From: Kangiella sediminilitoris
Lineage (GTDB): Bacteria; Pseudomonadota; Gammaproteobacteria; Enterobacterales; Kangiellaceae
Direction: 5' to 3'
Length of the DNA: 64,000 nt
Assembly (NCBI RefSeq): GCF_001708405.1
Contig: NZ_CP012418.1
Coordinates: forward strand, 1,888,501-1,952,500
Shown piece after piece: positions 8,832-17,645 of this stretch (positions are counted from its first letter, which is position 1; the number at the start of each line of letters is the position of its first letter). Under the pieces are notes generated by a model. That model saw nothing but the letters and a program-made list of their open reading frames with translations. It ran no database searches and was not told the DNA's origin. The position numbers and the translations under genes are program-made.

Positions 8832-9599
8832 TCAGCAAATTGCCAGTTCAAAACTAAAATCCGATGTAACAGGTTTTACTTCAGCTTCATTCGGCTCCAT
8901 AAAACGGATACTGAAGTAATGCTTCGACCCACTGACTTCAGGGTAATATTTTGCATCAATTGGTAAGCGGATTCTGATAAGCTGAGGGTTGTGCTTATCT
9001 GATAAATGGCTTTGATAAACGCCCTGATGGCAATTGACAGTTTCAAACTCACTGTTTTCTCGAAATAATCGTAGCAATATTTTTATACACTGAGCTAATC
9101 CCTCCAAATGTGCAAACCATTCGATAAACTTATTTTGTCTGTAGTCAAATGGCTTGTTTAGGAACAGATGCAGCTCCGGCAAATCAAAACTACAAGTTCC
9201 ACCCGGCATCCGAATTCGGTTTTTTAACATTTCTATAAAACGGTCTGTACGGAGGTTAAAACCGAATTTTCCTTGGTAACTGCCAAGCCAAATCAGTAAC
9301 TGCTCAAGCTGCTCAAGAAATCGCTGTAGTTTCAAACTGTCAATGTAAGGGCTTTCTTTCAATTGCTGAAAGTGAATACGCTGAGCTTCAAGTTCTTTTA
9401 TTAATTCACCTTTAATATCGCCACGGTCGAGGCAATCAAGAATTTCCCATAAATTCCGTAAAGCAGTGACATGACAGATTTTAGAGTCCTGCTCACGCAA
9501 ATGTAACTGGATGGAAAATAGCCGCTCTAAGCGTAAGTAGGTACGAACTTGTTCGCTCAGGGGATGCTCATATAGTATGGACTCACCCGACTCACTCAT
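8832..9599 (-). CDS. zapD: Cell division protein ZapD (YacF family), FtsZ cross-linker
   Basis: ZapD binds the C-terminal peptide of FtsZ and bundles protofilaments. The 255-aa protein begins after a short leader with YEHPLSEQVRTYLRLERLF, the family signature, and continues as an all-helical N-terminal half followed by a beta-rich C-terminal domain (SFDLPELHLFLNKP, ISIRLP-like strands). Length is typical. It lies 5 bp after coaE on the same strand, the conserved coaE-zapD pairing. In many relatives yacG follows; here yacG is elsewhere (17.06 kb). Confidence 0.92.
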   Translation of the reverse strand: MSESGESILYEHPLSEQVRTYLRLERLFSIQLHLREQDSKICHVTALRNLWEILDCLDRGDIKGELIKELEAQRIHFQQLKESPYIDSLKLQRFLEQLEQLLIWLGSYQGKFGFNLRTDRFIEMLKNRIRMPGGTCSFDLPELHLFLNKPFDYRQNKFIEWFAHLEGLAQCIKILLRLFRENSEFETVNCHQGVYQSHLSDKHNPQLIRIRLPIDAKYYPEVSGSKHYFSIRFMEPNEAEVKPVTSDFSFELAIC

Positions 9600-9604
9600 T
9601 GAGT

Positions 9605-10225
9605 TTAGTTCCTTGCTAGTTCACGGTAAACGCTATCTAGTTTTATAACTTGTTGTTTTAATGATTGCAAATCAGAATTATTCTGAATGACATCATTTGC
9701 TATTGATAAACGCTCTTCTCTACCCGTTTGACTCGCCAATATAGCTCGAGCCTGCTCTTTAGAGCTGTTATCGCGACTCATTAAACGTTCCAGCTGTTTT
9801 TCTTCAGGAGTATCGACCACTATAACCCTGTGGTAGTTATTTTCTTCCTCGGTGCCATGTATTGTTTCATAATACAAAGGAATAACATTGATGGTATAAA
9901 GCTCCTTTGCCTGCTCAGATGCCTTTCTAGCGCCAGACATTTCGGCACGAATTAACGGGTGAAGCAATTGGTTTAACCATTGCCTGGCACTTTGATTACT
10001 GAAGACTATTTCCCTTAACGCGGAACGATCCAAAGTACCATCTTCCAAAAGAACTGAAGAGCCAAAATGTTCGGAAATTGCCTTTAATCCAGCAGAACCT
10101 TTGGCCACCACGCTTCTTGAAAAAATATCGGCATCAATAACTTTGATGCCAAGCTCCTCAAAAAATTGGCTAACCGCAGACTTCCCGCTAGCAATTCCTC
10201 CAGTTAAAACGATATGAAGCGTCAT
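9605..10225 (-). CDS. coaE: Dephospho-CoA kinase
   Basis: Last step of coenzyme A synthesis: ATP-dependent phosphorylation of the 3'-hydroxyl of dephospho-CoA. The 206-aa protein has the P-loop GGIASGKS (9-16), the DAD motif after it (VIDADIFSR), and LLHPLIR plus VIVVDTPEEKQLERLMSRD as in the family. It sits 12 bp downstream of pilD and 5 bp upstream of zapD, so it is probably co-transcribed with the pilus genes, an arrangement common in gammaproteobacteria. Confidence 0.95.
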   Translation of the reverse strand: MTLHIVLTGGIASGKSAVSQFFEELGIKVIDADIFSRSVVAKGSAGLKAISEHFGSSVLLEDGTLDRSALREIVFSNQSARQWLNQLLHPLIRAEMSGARKASEQAKELYTINVIPLYYETIHGTEEENNYHRVIVVDTPEEKQLERLMSRDNSSKEQARAILASQTGREERLSIANDVIQNNSDLQSLKQQVIKLDSVYRELARN

Positions 10226-10237
10226 GCCGCTTCCAAG

Positions 10238-11146
10238 CTAAGGAGCAAGTTGACTGAGATAAAACTGGGTTAATGGTTCTCCCCAAATCAGGGTAATCCA
10301 ACCGGCAATGGCTAAAAATGGACCGAATGGTATGGCATGATCACGGCCTTTTTTGCTGATTATCATTGTTAGGATTCCTAATACCGCACCAGTCACTGTG
10401 GATAGGATAATCACCAACGGTAGCATTTTAACTCCTACAAAAGCACCAATTGCCGCAAGTAGCTTAAAGTCACCGTGCCCCATCCCCTCTTTTCCAGTTA
10501 TCAATTTAAACAACCAATAAATAGACCAAAGAACGAGATAACCGCACAATGCTCCAATTACTGCGGAAGAAAGATTAGGAGCAAAGCTTGATTGTAGTAG
10601 CTCTCCAGGAATTACCAAATAAATAGTTAAACCGACCCAGACCAGGGGAAGAGTTAACTGATCCGGCAGTATCTTATGATCATAATCAATAAAGCTACCA
10701 ATGATCAAAAATGAAGTAAACAGGATTGCGTAGACCGTTAACCAGCTAAATCCAAAGGACCAGGCGCACACTGCAAACGTAAAAGCAGTCAACAATTCGA
10801 CAAAAGGGTACCTAAATGATATTCGGCTTTTACAGGAACGACATTTGCCACCCAAGAATATCCAGCTAAACACGGGAATATTTTCAAAGGCTGAAATTTT
10901 ATGACCGCACTTAGGACATTTCGAACGCGGTGTAACTAAATTAAATGTTTCCTTAGTATTATCATCCGGACAGTTAACTTCACAGCCTGCCTCAGTCAAT
11001 ATCTCAGTTGCAGTTCCGCGCCACTCACGGTTCAAAATGGTAGGAAGACGATAAATAACAACATTATAAAAACTACCAAATAACAAACCCAGTACAAAAA
11101 CAAAACCTGCCAATAAAGGCAGGTTAGAAGATAATAATTCAATCAT
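10238..11146 (-). CDS. pilD: Type IV prepilin peptidase / N-methyltransferase
   Basis: Inner-membrane aspartic protease that cleaves the leader of type IV pilins (and usually type II secretion pseudopilins) and methylates the new N-terminus. The 302 residues hold an N-terminal membrane segment with GSFYNVVIYRLP, the zinc motif CPKC (77-80) with CRSC (102-105), about seven further membrane segments, and both catalytic aspartates: in FIDYDHKILPD (about 152-161) and GHGD (223-226). It is the third gene of pilB-pilC-pilD, 24 bp after pilC. Confidence 0.95.
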   Translation of the reverse strand: MIELLSSNLPLLAGFVFVLGLLFGSFYNVVIYRLPTILNREWRGTATEILTEAGCEVNCPDDNTKETFNLVTPRSKCPKCGHKISAFENIPVFSWIFLGGKCRSCKSRISFRYPFVELLTAFTFAVCAWSFGFSWLTVYAILFTSFLIIGSFIDYDHKILPDQLTLPLVWVGLTIYLVIPGELLQSSFAPNLSSAVIGALCGYLVLWSIYWLFKLITGKEGMGHGDFKLLAAIGAFVGVKMLPLVIILSTVTGAVLGILTMIISKKGRDHAIPFGPFLAIAGWITLIWGEPLTQFYLSQLAP

Positions 11147-11170
11147 AATTTTTCTTAATATTAATTGTTT

Positions 11171-12415
11171 CTAGAATGCATCACCCAGTTTAAAGATTGG
11201 TAAGTACATCGCCACAATGATAGTACCTACCAGGCCGCCGATAAATACAATTACGAAAGGTTCGATCAGGGAGCTTAATCCATCAACCGCATCATCAACC
11301 TCAGCCTCATATATATCTGCAACTTTCGACAGCATGGTATCCACGGCACCTGACTCTTCACCAATAGCAACCATCTGGTTGACCATATTAGGGAACACAC
11401 CAGTTGAAGTCATTGCCATATTAATCTGTAAACCACTAGTTACATCATCCTTAATTTTCATAATAGCTTTCTTGTAAACTGTGTTACCAGCAGCACCTGC
11501 AGCTGAATCCAAGGCATCAACCAGGGGTACACCAGCGGCAAAAGTTGTGGCTAATGTACGTGCATACCGTGCTACAGCCGCTTTTTGAACTAAGGGTCCA
11601 AAAATGGGAACCTTTAACAAGAATCTGTCTTTCGCCTCTCTAAAGGCTTTGGAACGCTTATTAGCTTGGGAGAACCCAACGACTATCGCAATTAGTACTC
11701 CAAAGTATATATACCAGTTGGCTTGCATACTCTCAGAAGCGCCTACTACCATGGCTGTAAGTGCCGGCAAATCAGCTCCAGCTCCAGAGAATAAATCTTT
11801 AAACATTGGTACAACGTATATTAGCAATACCGCCGTCACCGCAATAGAAACGACGATAACTGCTGTAGGGTACATCATTGCCTTTTTAATTTTTGACTTC
11901 AGTGCTTCCGTTTTTTCTTTATAGGTCGCAATACGATCGAGCATTTGCTCCAGTGTGCCCGACTGCTCACCAGCATGAATCAAATCACAAACTAAGTCAT
12001 CAAAATACTTAGGATGGCTTCTCAATGCTGTTGCAAAGGGACTACCTGATTCAACTTCTTCTTTAATGTTTTGCACCAAGTCTTGGACACTGGCATTCTC
12101 ATGCCCCTTACCGATAATATCAAAGGACTGTACCAGCGGCACACCCGCTTTCATCATGGTTGCTAATTGACGCAAGAAAACTGCTATATCAACCGGCTTA
12201 ATTGGTTTTTTACTTGAACCAAAAGAAAATAACTCAGCATTAACGGTTTTCGGGGTAATACCCTGTTTACGAAGCTGCATTTTAACAGCATCAGCACTCT
12301 CGGCGGGCATGGAACCGCTTACTTTCTGCCCTTGTTTATTTACTCCTTTGTACTGAAAGTTCTTTAGTTTTTGTTTTTTCGCAGCTGCCCCACGCTTTTT
12401 AACTGCTGTCGCCAT
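11171..12415 (-). CDS. pilC: Type IV pilus inner-membrane platform protein
   Basis: PilC is the membrane platform that couples the cytoplasmic ATPases to pilin extraction and assembly. The 414-aa protein has a basic N-terminus, two type II secretion F domains (about 75-195 and 278-400), the conserved LRQLATMMKAGVPL and ARTLATTFAAGVPL repeats, membrane helices near 180-205, 230-250 and 385-410, and the family C-terminus PIFKLGDAF. It follows pilB by 126 bp and precedes pilD by 24 bp. Confidence 0.95.
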   Translation of the reverse strand: MATAVKKRGAAAKKQKLKNFQYKGVNKQGQKVSGSMPAESADAVKMQLRKQGITPKTVNAELFSFGSSKKPIKPVDIAVFLRQLATMMKAGVPLVQSFDIIGKGHENASVQDLVQNIKEEVESGSPFATALRSHPKYFDDLVCDLIHAGEQSGTLEQMLDRIATYKEKTEALKSKIKKAMMYPTAVIVVSIAVTAVLLIYVVPMFKDLFSGAGADLPALTAMVVGASESMQANWYIYFGVLIAIVVGFSQANKRSKAFREAKDRFLLKVPIFGPLVQKAAVARYARTLATTFAAGVPLVDALDSAAGAAGNTVYKKAIMKIKDDVTSGLQINMAMTSTGVFPNMVNQMVAIGEESGAVDTMLSKVADIYEAEVDDAVDGLSSLIEPFVIVFIGGLVGTIIVAMYLPIFKLGDAF

Positions 12416-12541
12416 ATTTCTTACCTGCTAGTTCAAATTGAAATTATCGATTCAATAATGTAACGCTTATAGTAACACAATTAGGAATCTACTATATTTC
12501 TCAGACTGAGCTACATCGGTGCCTAGCAAGTGACGGTTATA

Positions 12542-14254
12542 TTAATCTTGCGTCACTCGATTAACTTCTTCCAGACTGGTAGCCCCTAATTTAATTTTGT
12601 TTAACCCAGCTCTCCGTAAATCAGGAATATTCTCTTTTTTGGCCTGATCTGCGATATCAATCGCGTTTCCACCTTCCATAATTATTCTTCCAGTTGCCTC
12701 GGATACTGGCATTACCTGGAATAAACCTACACGACCTTTATAACCTAATGTACACTTATCGCAACCTACAGGTTCGTAAACTGTGAGTTCGTTCAGCTCT
12801 TCTTTAGTGAAGCCCTCTTCCAGTAACGCTTCTTCTGGTAATTCAGAAGGTTTCTTACAATGCTCACACAGTCTTCTGGCTAATCGCTGTGCAACAACCA
12901 AGTTAACAGTGGTTGCGATATTAAAAGGCGCTACGCCCATATTAACCAAACGAGTTAATGTCTCAGGTGCAGAGTTTGTATGTAGTGTGGAAAGTACTAA
13001 GTGACCCGTCTGAGATGCCTTAATAGCAATTTCAGCTGTCTCAAGGTCTCGGATCTCACCCACCAGTACAATATCCGGATCCTGACGTAGAAATGCTCTC
13101 AGAGCCGAAGCAAAGGTTAATCCAGCTTTTATGTTAACGTTGACCTGGTTAACACCAGCCAAGTTAATCTCTACCGGGTCCTCAGCTGTCGAAATATTTT
13201 TATGCTCATCATTTAAAATATTCACGCCAGTATATAGGGTTACCGTTTTACCCGAACCTGTAGGCCCCGTAACCAAAACCATTCCCTGAGGTTTATTGAT
13301 AGCAGTCATAAAGTGCTCTTTTTGCTTAGGTTCAAAACCTAACGCATCCACTCCTAACATTGCACTGGAGGGATCAAGAATACGCATTACAATCTTCTCA
13401 CCAAATAGAGTCGGCAAAGTATTCACACGAAAATCAATAGCTTTGGTTCTTGAAAGCTTTAATTTTACACGGCCATCCTGAGGAACCCGCCTTTCAGAGA
13501 TATCCAAATTTGATAAAACCTTCAAGCGTGCAGAAATACGTGCTGATAACTGAATAGGAGGGCTTGCAACTTCGTGTAACATACCATCAATACGGAAACG
13601 TACACGATACTTCTTTTCATATGGCTCGAAGTGCAAATCGGATGCCCCTTTACGGATAGCATCAACCAGCATTTTCTTAACAAACTTCACTACTGGAGCA
13701 TCATCTTTTTCAGCTCCTTCATCTACATCGGAAGCTTCACTATCATCAACCGCATCAAGGTCAATGTTATCAAGGTCTGCGTCATCAAAATCAGACAGAG
13801 ACTCATTCTCTTTCTCTTCAATCAACTTATCTACAAGTGTGTCTAATCTCGAAGGCTCTACGAGTACAGCCTCAATCGAGCAGTTCGTCTGGAATCGAAT
13901 TTCTTCCAAACTTTTAAGGTTAGTCGCATCGGAAACACCAATGAACAAGCGACTGCCACGTTTAAATAAAGGGATAGCACGATGCTTTCGCATCATGTTC
14001 AGGTCAATGATATCTTTTGGTAAGTCTTCGACGTTTAATGCAGAGACATCAAAAAAAGGAGCTCCGAAATTAACTCCCTGTGCCTTTACGGCACTTCTTC
14101 CTTCCACCCAGCCAGCATTAACCAGCCAGTCAATAAGCCCAACCTTCTCTTCTTTGGCTCGCTCAATTGCCTCTCTAACTTTATCTTTTTCAATAAGGCC
14201 TTCTGCTACCAGCATGTGGGCTAAGCCCGTCAAACCTGTTTCAACTAACGCCAT
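12542..14254 (-). CDS. pilB: Type IV pilus extension ATPase
   Basis: Hexameric ATPase that powers pilus extension. The 570-aa protein has the N-terminal MshEN/GspE-N domain (about 1-150), an acidic Asp/Glu/Ser linker near 155-185, and the GspE/PilB ATPase domain with Walker A GPTGSGKTVTLY, an Asp box and Walker B (DPDIVLVGEIRD), a His box (GHLVLSTLHTN) and a tetracysteine zinc motif (CEHC ... CDKC). The start fits the family. It precedes pilC. The associated retraction ATPase pilT is not in this window. Confidence 0.96.
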   Translation of the reverse strand: MALVETGLTGLAHMLVAEGLIEKDKVREAIERAKEEKVGLIDWLVNAGWVEGRSAVKAQGVNFGAPFFDVSALNVEDLPKDIIDLNMMRKHRAIPLFKRGSRLFIGVSDATNLKSLEEIRFQTNCSIEAVLVEPSRLDTLVDKLIEEKENESLSDFDDADLDNIDLDAVDDSEASDVDEGAEKDDAPVVKFVKKMLVDAIRKGASDLHFEPYEKKYRVRFRIDGMLHEVASPPIQLSARISARLKVLSNLDISERRVPQDGRVKLKLSRTKAIDFRVNTLPTLFGEKIVMRILDPSSAMLGVDALGFEPKQKEHFMTAINKPQGMVLVTGPTGSGKTVTLYTGVNILNDEHKNISTAEDPVEINLAGVNQVNVNIKAGLTFASALRAFLRQDPDIVLVGEIRDLETAEIAIKASQTGHLVLSTLHTNSAPETLTRLVNMGVAPFNIATTVNLVVAQRLARRLCEHCKKPSELPEEALLEEGFTKEELNELTVYEPVGCDKCTLGYKGRVGLFQVMPVSEATGRIIMEGGNAIDIADQAKKENIPDLRRAGLNKIKLGATSLEEVNRVTQD

Positions 14255-14321
14255 TATATATTCCGGATCATAATTTTATTTAACTTAACTTCCTATATAC
14301 TTGATTAAAAAGCTTTCCATG

Positions 14322-16055
14322 TCAATCTGCAACCTTAACCTTTCTCTGCAATTTAAGCCATTCCTCAGCTTCTTTTACTCCCACAAAAAGGTATTGAATT
14401 TGTTGTTTTACATTATTTGCTTTCTTTTCATTCCCTAATATTTGATAAGAGTAATAAATATTAAAGTAGTACTGTAGTCTCGGAGATATTTTAATTTGCT
14501 TTTCTAACCAAGTTAGATAGTCGCGTATTGGCATTTCTTCACCCTGTTTAACAGCTATGTTAGCTCTATGCCTCAATAAAAGAGCATCATAAGCATCTTT
14601 CCATCCAATTTTTACACTAGCCTTACTTAATTGAAGCTCAGAACGATTAAGCGCATTTTCAAATTTGGCAACTTGGTGTAGTGAGTAGCTATTGAGTAAA
14701 AGTAACGTTATTGCTACAAACCCAACTACCGAGACAAATACACCAAAAACTTTATTACCCTTACGATTTTGGAGAATTTTAAATTTATAACTCCTAACCT
14801 GCCCATTACTTTTTACAAGATAGGAAATGATGAATAAAGTTAATAAAATATGTACACCAGAAATATAAAAAGGCAACTCTACCATTAAGTGCAACCCAAT
14901 TGGGATCAGCATAGAGAGTATTTTTAAGTTTTTTCTTAGCCCAGCAGACCAAATACTAATCAAAAAGCCTAGGATTATAATTAGCAAACCAAAAATAGAT
15001 ACCACACCGCCTTGCATTCCCCAATATAGTATCTCATTATGTGGATGAGTTAAGTTTTCTGGTCTTTTAATATCGTCAGAACTTACACCTCTCTGATTCA
15101 ACTTCTTAGCTAAAGTTTCTAAGTAGATTTTTTCAAAACTACCTAGTCCATGCCCAAGAACCGGGGACTCCTTAATTGCAGTAATAGTTGTGCTGTATAT
15201 TAATTTTCGACTACTAGTATCAGAAATGCCTTTATCATTTCCTGTAAAAATAGTACTTTTAAATGCAACCCCTAACAGAAAGCTGATTACGATAGGTAAT
15301 AAAGCTTTTGTTAGTATTTTCCTATCGACTGGTATAGCTATACTCATTACAACTACACCTAGAATAAGAGAGTATACCCCGGTTCTAGAAGTTGTTAATA
15401 CAATTACAAAGCTTCCAATAATAAAAAGGCTAACTATCAAATTATTTATAATTTTACTATTGAGTAAAGAGCCCCCCCGACTGAATATATATATCCCTAT
15501 TATCAGTCCTGTACTAATAAAACTGGCAAAAACATTTCTCTGATTGAAAGTACCATCTATCATTATTAACTTGTACTCATCAATATTGCCGGTTAACTGC
15601 ATCATTAGGCTATTAAAAAGTTGTAGAAATCCAATAATTGACTCAACAAGTGCGACGACTACAATTAAAAGCAACAGTTTATCTTTCTTGTTACCCCAGC
15701 CCTCAATTTGGAGAAGCGCAAAATAGGCAAGAACACACCCTATTAGAGCAAAGGGTAAGAACGTTATCGTGCTACCGGGTAACTTAGAGGTGTTAATCAA
15801 AAAAGGAAATAACGCGAATAAGCAACCAAAAAGAATATAGTGATACCCTTTAGGTAAAACTATTTTCCTTTTTGAAAGTACGTAGAGCAAACCTTTACAG
15901 GTTAAAAGTATGATAACAGCCCAAGCCAAGTTGTTACGAATGAAGCCAAGCCCTCCCCCGGTATTGACCTCAGTCCAATCAAAGAACAGTATGGGAATAG
16001 TAAAAAAGAGTGTTGCAGTAGTTAGATATTTATTCTTTTTCATTAACTTAACCAT
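14322..16055 (-). CDS. Membrane O-oligosaccharyltransferase / O-antigen ligase family (PglL/TfpO-like)
   Basis: A polytopic protein of 577 residues with roughly ten membrane segments, a large periplasmic loop near the middle, and the Wzy_C/PglL signature THPHNEILYWGMQGG (about 335). The His in this motif is typical of pilin oligosaccharyltransferases and O-antigen ligases. The last 150 residues form a soluble, charged, TPR-like tail as in PglL-type enzymes. Its place directly after pilA argues that it transfers lipid-linked glycan to the pilin, as TfpO/PglL do; an O-antigen ligase role cannot be excluded. The ATG at 16055 directly follows the U-tract of the pilA terminator; a second ATG four codons later is possible. 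Neither has a clear ribosome site, suggesting low, readthrough-dependent expression. Confidence 0.78.
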   Translation of the reverse strand: MVKLMKKNKYLTTATLFFTIPILFFDWTEVNTGGGLGFIRNNLAWAVIILLTCKGLLYVLSKRKIVLPKGYHYILFGCLFALFPFLINTSKLPGSTITFLPFALIGCVLAYFALLQIEGWGNKKDKLLLLIVVVALVESIIGFLQLFNSLMMQLTGNIDEYKLIMIDGTFNQRNVFASFISTGLIIGIYIFSRGGSLLNSKIINNLIVSLFIIGSFVIVLTTSRTGVYSLILGVVVMSIAIPVDRKILTKALLPIVISFLLGVAFKSTIFTGNDKGISDTSSRKLIYSTTITAIKESPVLGHGLGSFEKIYLETLAKKLNQRGVSSDDIKRPENLTHPHNEILYWGMQGGVVSIFGLLIIILGFLISIWSAGLRKNLKILSMLIPIGLHLMVELPFYISGVHILLTLFIISYLVKSNGQVRSYKFKILQNRKGNKVFGVFVSVVGFVAITLLLLNSYSLHQVAKFENALNRSELQLSKASVKIGWKDAYDALLLRHRANIAVKQGEEMPIRDYLTWLEKQIKISPRLQYYFNIYYSYQILGNEKKANNVKQQIQYLFVGVKEAEEWLKLQRKVKVAD

Positions 16056-16079
16056 AAAAAAAGCGGGCTAAGCCCGCTT
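16056..16079 (-). terminator. Terminator between pilA and the ligase gene
   Basis: A 9-bp stem AAGCGGGCT / AGCCCGCTT with a one-base centre, then seven T on the minus strand. The T-tract runs into the start codon of the ligase, so downstream expression would depend on readthrough. It begins 24 bases past the pilA stop. Confidence 0.9.
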
Positions 16080-16102
16080 CCTACTTGTCTATCTACTCAA
16101 GA

Positions 16103-16543
16103 TTAACGACAGTTAGCAGGCTTATACTCTGGAGGAATTGTACCACCACAGGTCCAGCCACTAATTGCAGTACCAGCACCACCTGCGAACTGTGGGGTCA
16201 ATGTTAAAGTAAGATTATTAACGTCAGTTGCGATATTAGTAGCTTGAACCGAAATAACGCCTGGACCACTACTACCAACAGTTAAGTTCTGTGTGTATTG
16301 AGAACCGTCTGTGTTACAACCAGAGTTCGCTGTATCGATAGAAGCAATATTATTACCATTAGAAGCATACGTTTCTGCTACAGACGTTTTACATGCAGCT
16401 AGAGTTGCTGCTAACTCAGATACTTTAGAACGCTTGATGTAATCCTGGTAAGCTGGGATAGCTACTGCAGCCAAGATACCTACGATCGCAACAACGATCA
16501 TCAATTCAATCAGGGTAAAACCCGCTTGTTTTTTAGTTTGCAT
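16103..16543 (-). CDS. pilA: Type IV major pilin (type IVa)
   Basis: Structural pilin, 146-aa precursor. The ATG at 16543 is chosen for its AGGAGAG ribosome site and its family-like leader; upstream in-frame codons add only a non-leader sequence. The leader MQTKKQAG is cleaved after Gly8, giving mature [18 protein letters not shown] with the conserved Glu at position +5. The hydrophobic helix runs on into [16 protein letters not shown], a typical type IVa alpha-1. The C-terminus holds a Cys pair (WTCGG ... ANCR) that can form the D-region disulfide, and another pair lies at ACKTS and GCNTD. It ends in Arg, not Ser, so the P. aeruginosa-type C-terminal Ser glycan site is absent. Upstream of pilB and separated from the ligase by a terminator. 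Confidence 0.96.
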   Translation of the reverse strand: MQTKKQAGFTLIELMIVVAIVGILAAVAIPAYQDYIKRSKVSELAATLAACKTSVAETYASNGNNIASIDTANSGCNTDGSQYTQNLTVGSSGPGVISVQATNIATDVNNLTLTLTPQFAGGAGTAISGWTCGGTIPPEYKPANCR

Positions 16544-17060
16544 GAGACTCTCTCCTATCATAATTTGCAAATAAAGTTTTAGAAGTTTATTCTGATCAGT
16601 TCATGTAAAGAAACCTTGTGTTCCCTCAGCTTTGTCGTCAAAACATTTAAATTGCACAAGCAAGTAAACATAAACTGACACAAGAACAAACTCTGTAAAT
16701 CAATATAACTTTCCGATTGGAAGATAGCAACTATCTATTGTAAAAAAATTCGACACATAATTAAAACAATGACTTAAGTCACATTTGTATGCACATCCGC
16801 ATCGAATCAAGCCCTAATATTGCTAAAAATGCACCCATTTAACGACTTTAGTGACAAAATTTGTCACTTCAAACTTTTCTTATCTCAATTTTTTACAAGT
16901 TTAACTAAAGCGAACCTACCCATGACTCTATCTCTTTGTTTTATAATTTTTCACCCTCAAAAACACGGACTTCATCCTTGCTTTATCTCTTTTGGTATCG
17001 ATTTTTTTGCCATCATCGGTATGATACGCTTTACCTAGTTTTTAGAAATAGGGCTATCCA
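16544..17060. other. pilA / yacG divergent intergenic region
   Basis: About 515 bp without a convincing gene. It is AT-rich, holds a small dyad GATAG-TTG-CTATC near 16722, and a -10-like TATGAT at 17020 ahead of yacG. I looked on the minus strand for a sigma-54 element (GG-N10-GC) for pilA and did not find a convincing one, so the pilA promoter type is undecided. A 72-codon plus-strand reading frame here has no coding character. Confidence 0.5.
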
Positions 17061-17258
17061 ATGACTCAACCCATGATTGTCAAATGTCCAACGTGTTCTG
17101 AGGCTGTTGCCTGGACGAAAAGTAATGACTATAAGCCTTTTTGTAGCAAGCGCTGTAAACTCATCGACCTAGGAGAGTGGGCCAGCGAAAGCCACAAAAT
17201 TGCAGGCCAGACTTTAGACCCTCATACAGTTAGCGAGCTGGCTAAAGAGCAAGATTAG
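17061..17258 (+). CDS. yacG: DNA gyrase inhibitor YacG, zinc-binding
   Basis: A small protein of 65 residues with the four-Cys zinc site CPTC (9-12) and CSKRC (about 28-32), followed by LIDLGEWA, the YacG signature. In E. coli YacG binds GyrB and inhibits DNA gyrase. Here it stands alone rather than beside coaE-zapD, and its last four bases overlap the 3' end of the convergent mutT gene. Confidence 0.93.
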   Translation: MTQPMIVKCPTCSEAVAWTKSNDYKPFCSKRCKLIDLGEWASESHKIAGQTLDPHTVSELAKEQD

Positions 17259-17638
17259 TTTTGTAATAGCTCTATTATGGATTTATTAGCTTCAGGGAAC
17301 TCGTAGGAAGAAAGTTTTTCGAGGCGGCACCATTGTAATGGCTGCCCCTCCCTGCCCAGGGGCACTCCCAGGTAATCAGGTACAATACATACATTAAGCT
17401 GAACAGCTTTATCAGGATATGTATGCTCTATAACAGTTAAAGGTTTGATTATTGAGGGGACGATATCAAGCTCTTCCTTGCACTCTCGCTTCAGCGCACT
17501 TTCCAGTTCTTCCCCAGCTTCAATCTTTCCGCCAGGAAATTCCCATAATCCACCTTGGTGCTGATGGGTGGCCCGCTTGGCGATAAGAACGCGGTCAGCG
17601 ATAATAACTACCGCGACCGCGACCCTGACTATCTTCAT
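17255..17638 (-). CDS. mutT: 8-oxo-dGTP diphosphatase (Nudix hydrolase)
   Basis: Sanitises oxidised nucleotides by hydrolysing 8-oxo-dGTP, preventing A:T to C:G transversions. The 127-aa protein carries a complete Nudix box ([16 protein letters not shown] followed by CKEEL), the WEFPGGK substrate loop and the [10 protein letters not shown] segment typical of MutT. It lies 7 bp after secA on the same strand, the conserved secA-mutT arrangement, and overlaps yacG tail to tail. Confidence 0.93.
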   Translation of the reverse strand: MKIVRVAVAVVIIADRVLIAKRATHQHQGGLWEFPGGKIEAGEELESALKRECKEELDIVPSIIKPLTVIEHTYPDKAVQLNVCIVPDYLGVPLGREGQPLQWCRLEKLSSYEFPEANKSIIELLQN

Positions 17639-17645
17639 GACTTAT

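Noticed and set aside
13764-14273. 169-codon plus-strand reading frame opposite pilB
   Set aside because: Shadow of the pilB N-terminal domain; no recognisable protein features.
16544-16760. Sigma-54 promoter for pilA
   Set aside because: I looked for GG-N10-GC on the minus strand and found no convincing match, so none is claimed.
16820-17038. 72-codon plus-strand ORF upstream of yacG
   Set aside because: Phe/His-rich, no ribosome site, overlaps the likely yacG promoter; no coding character.
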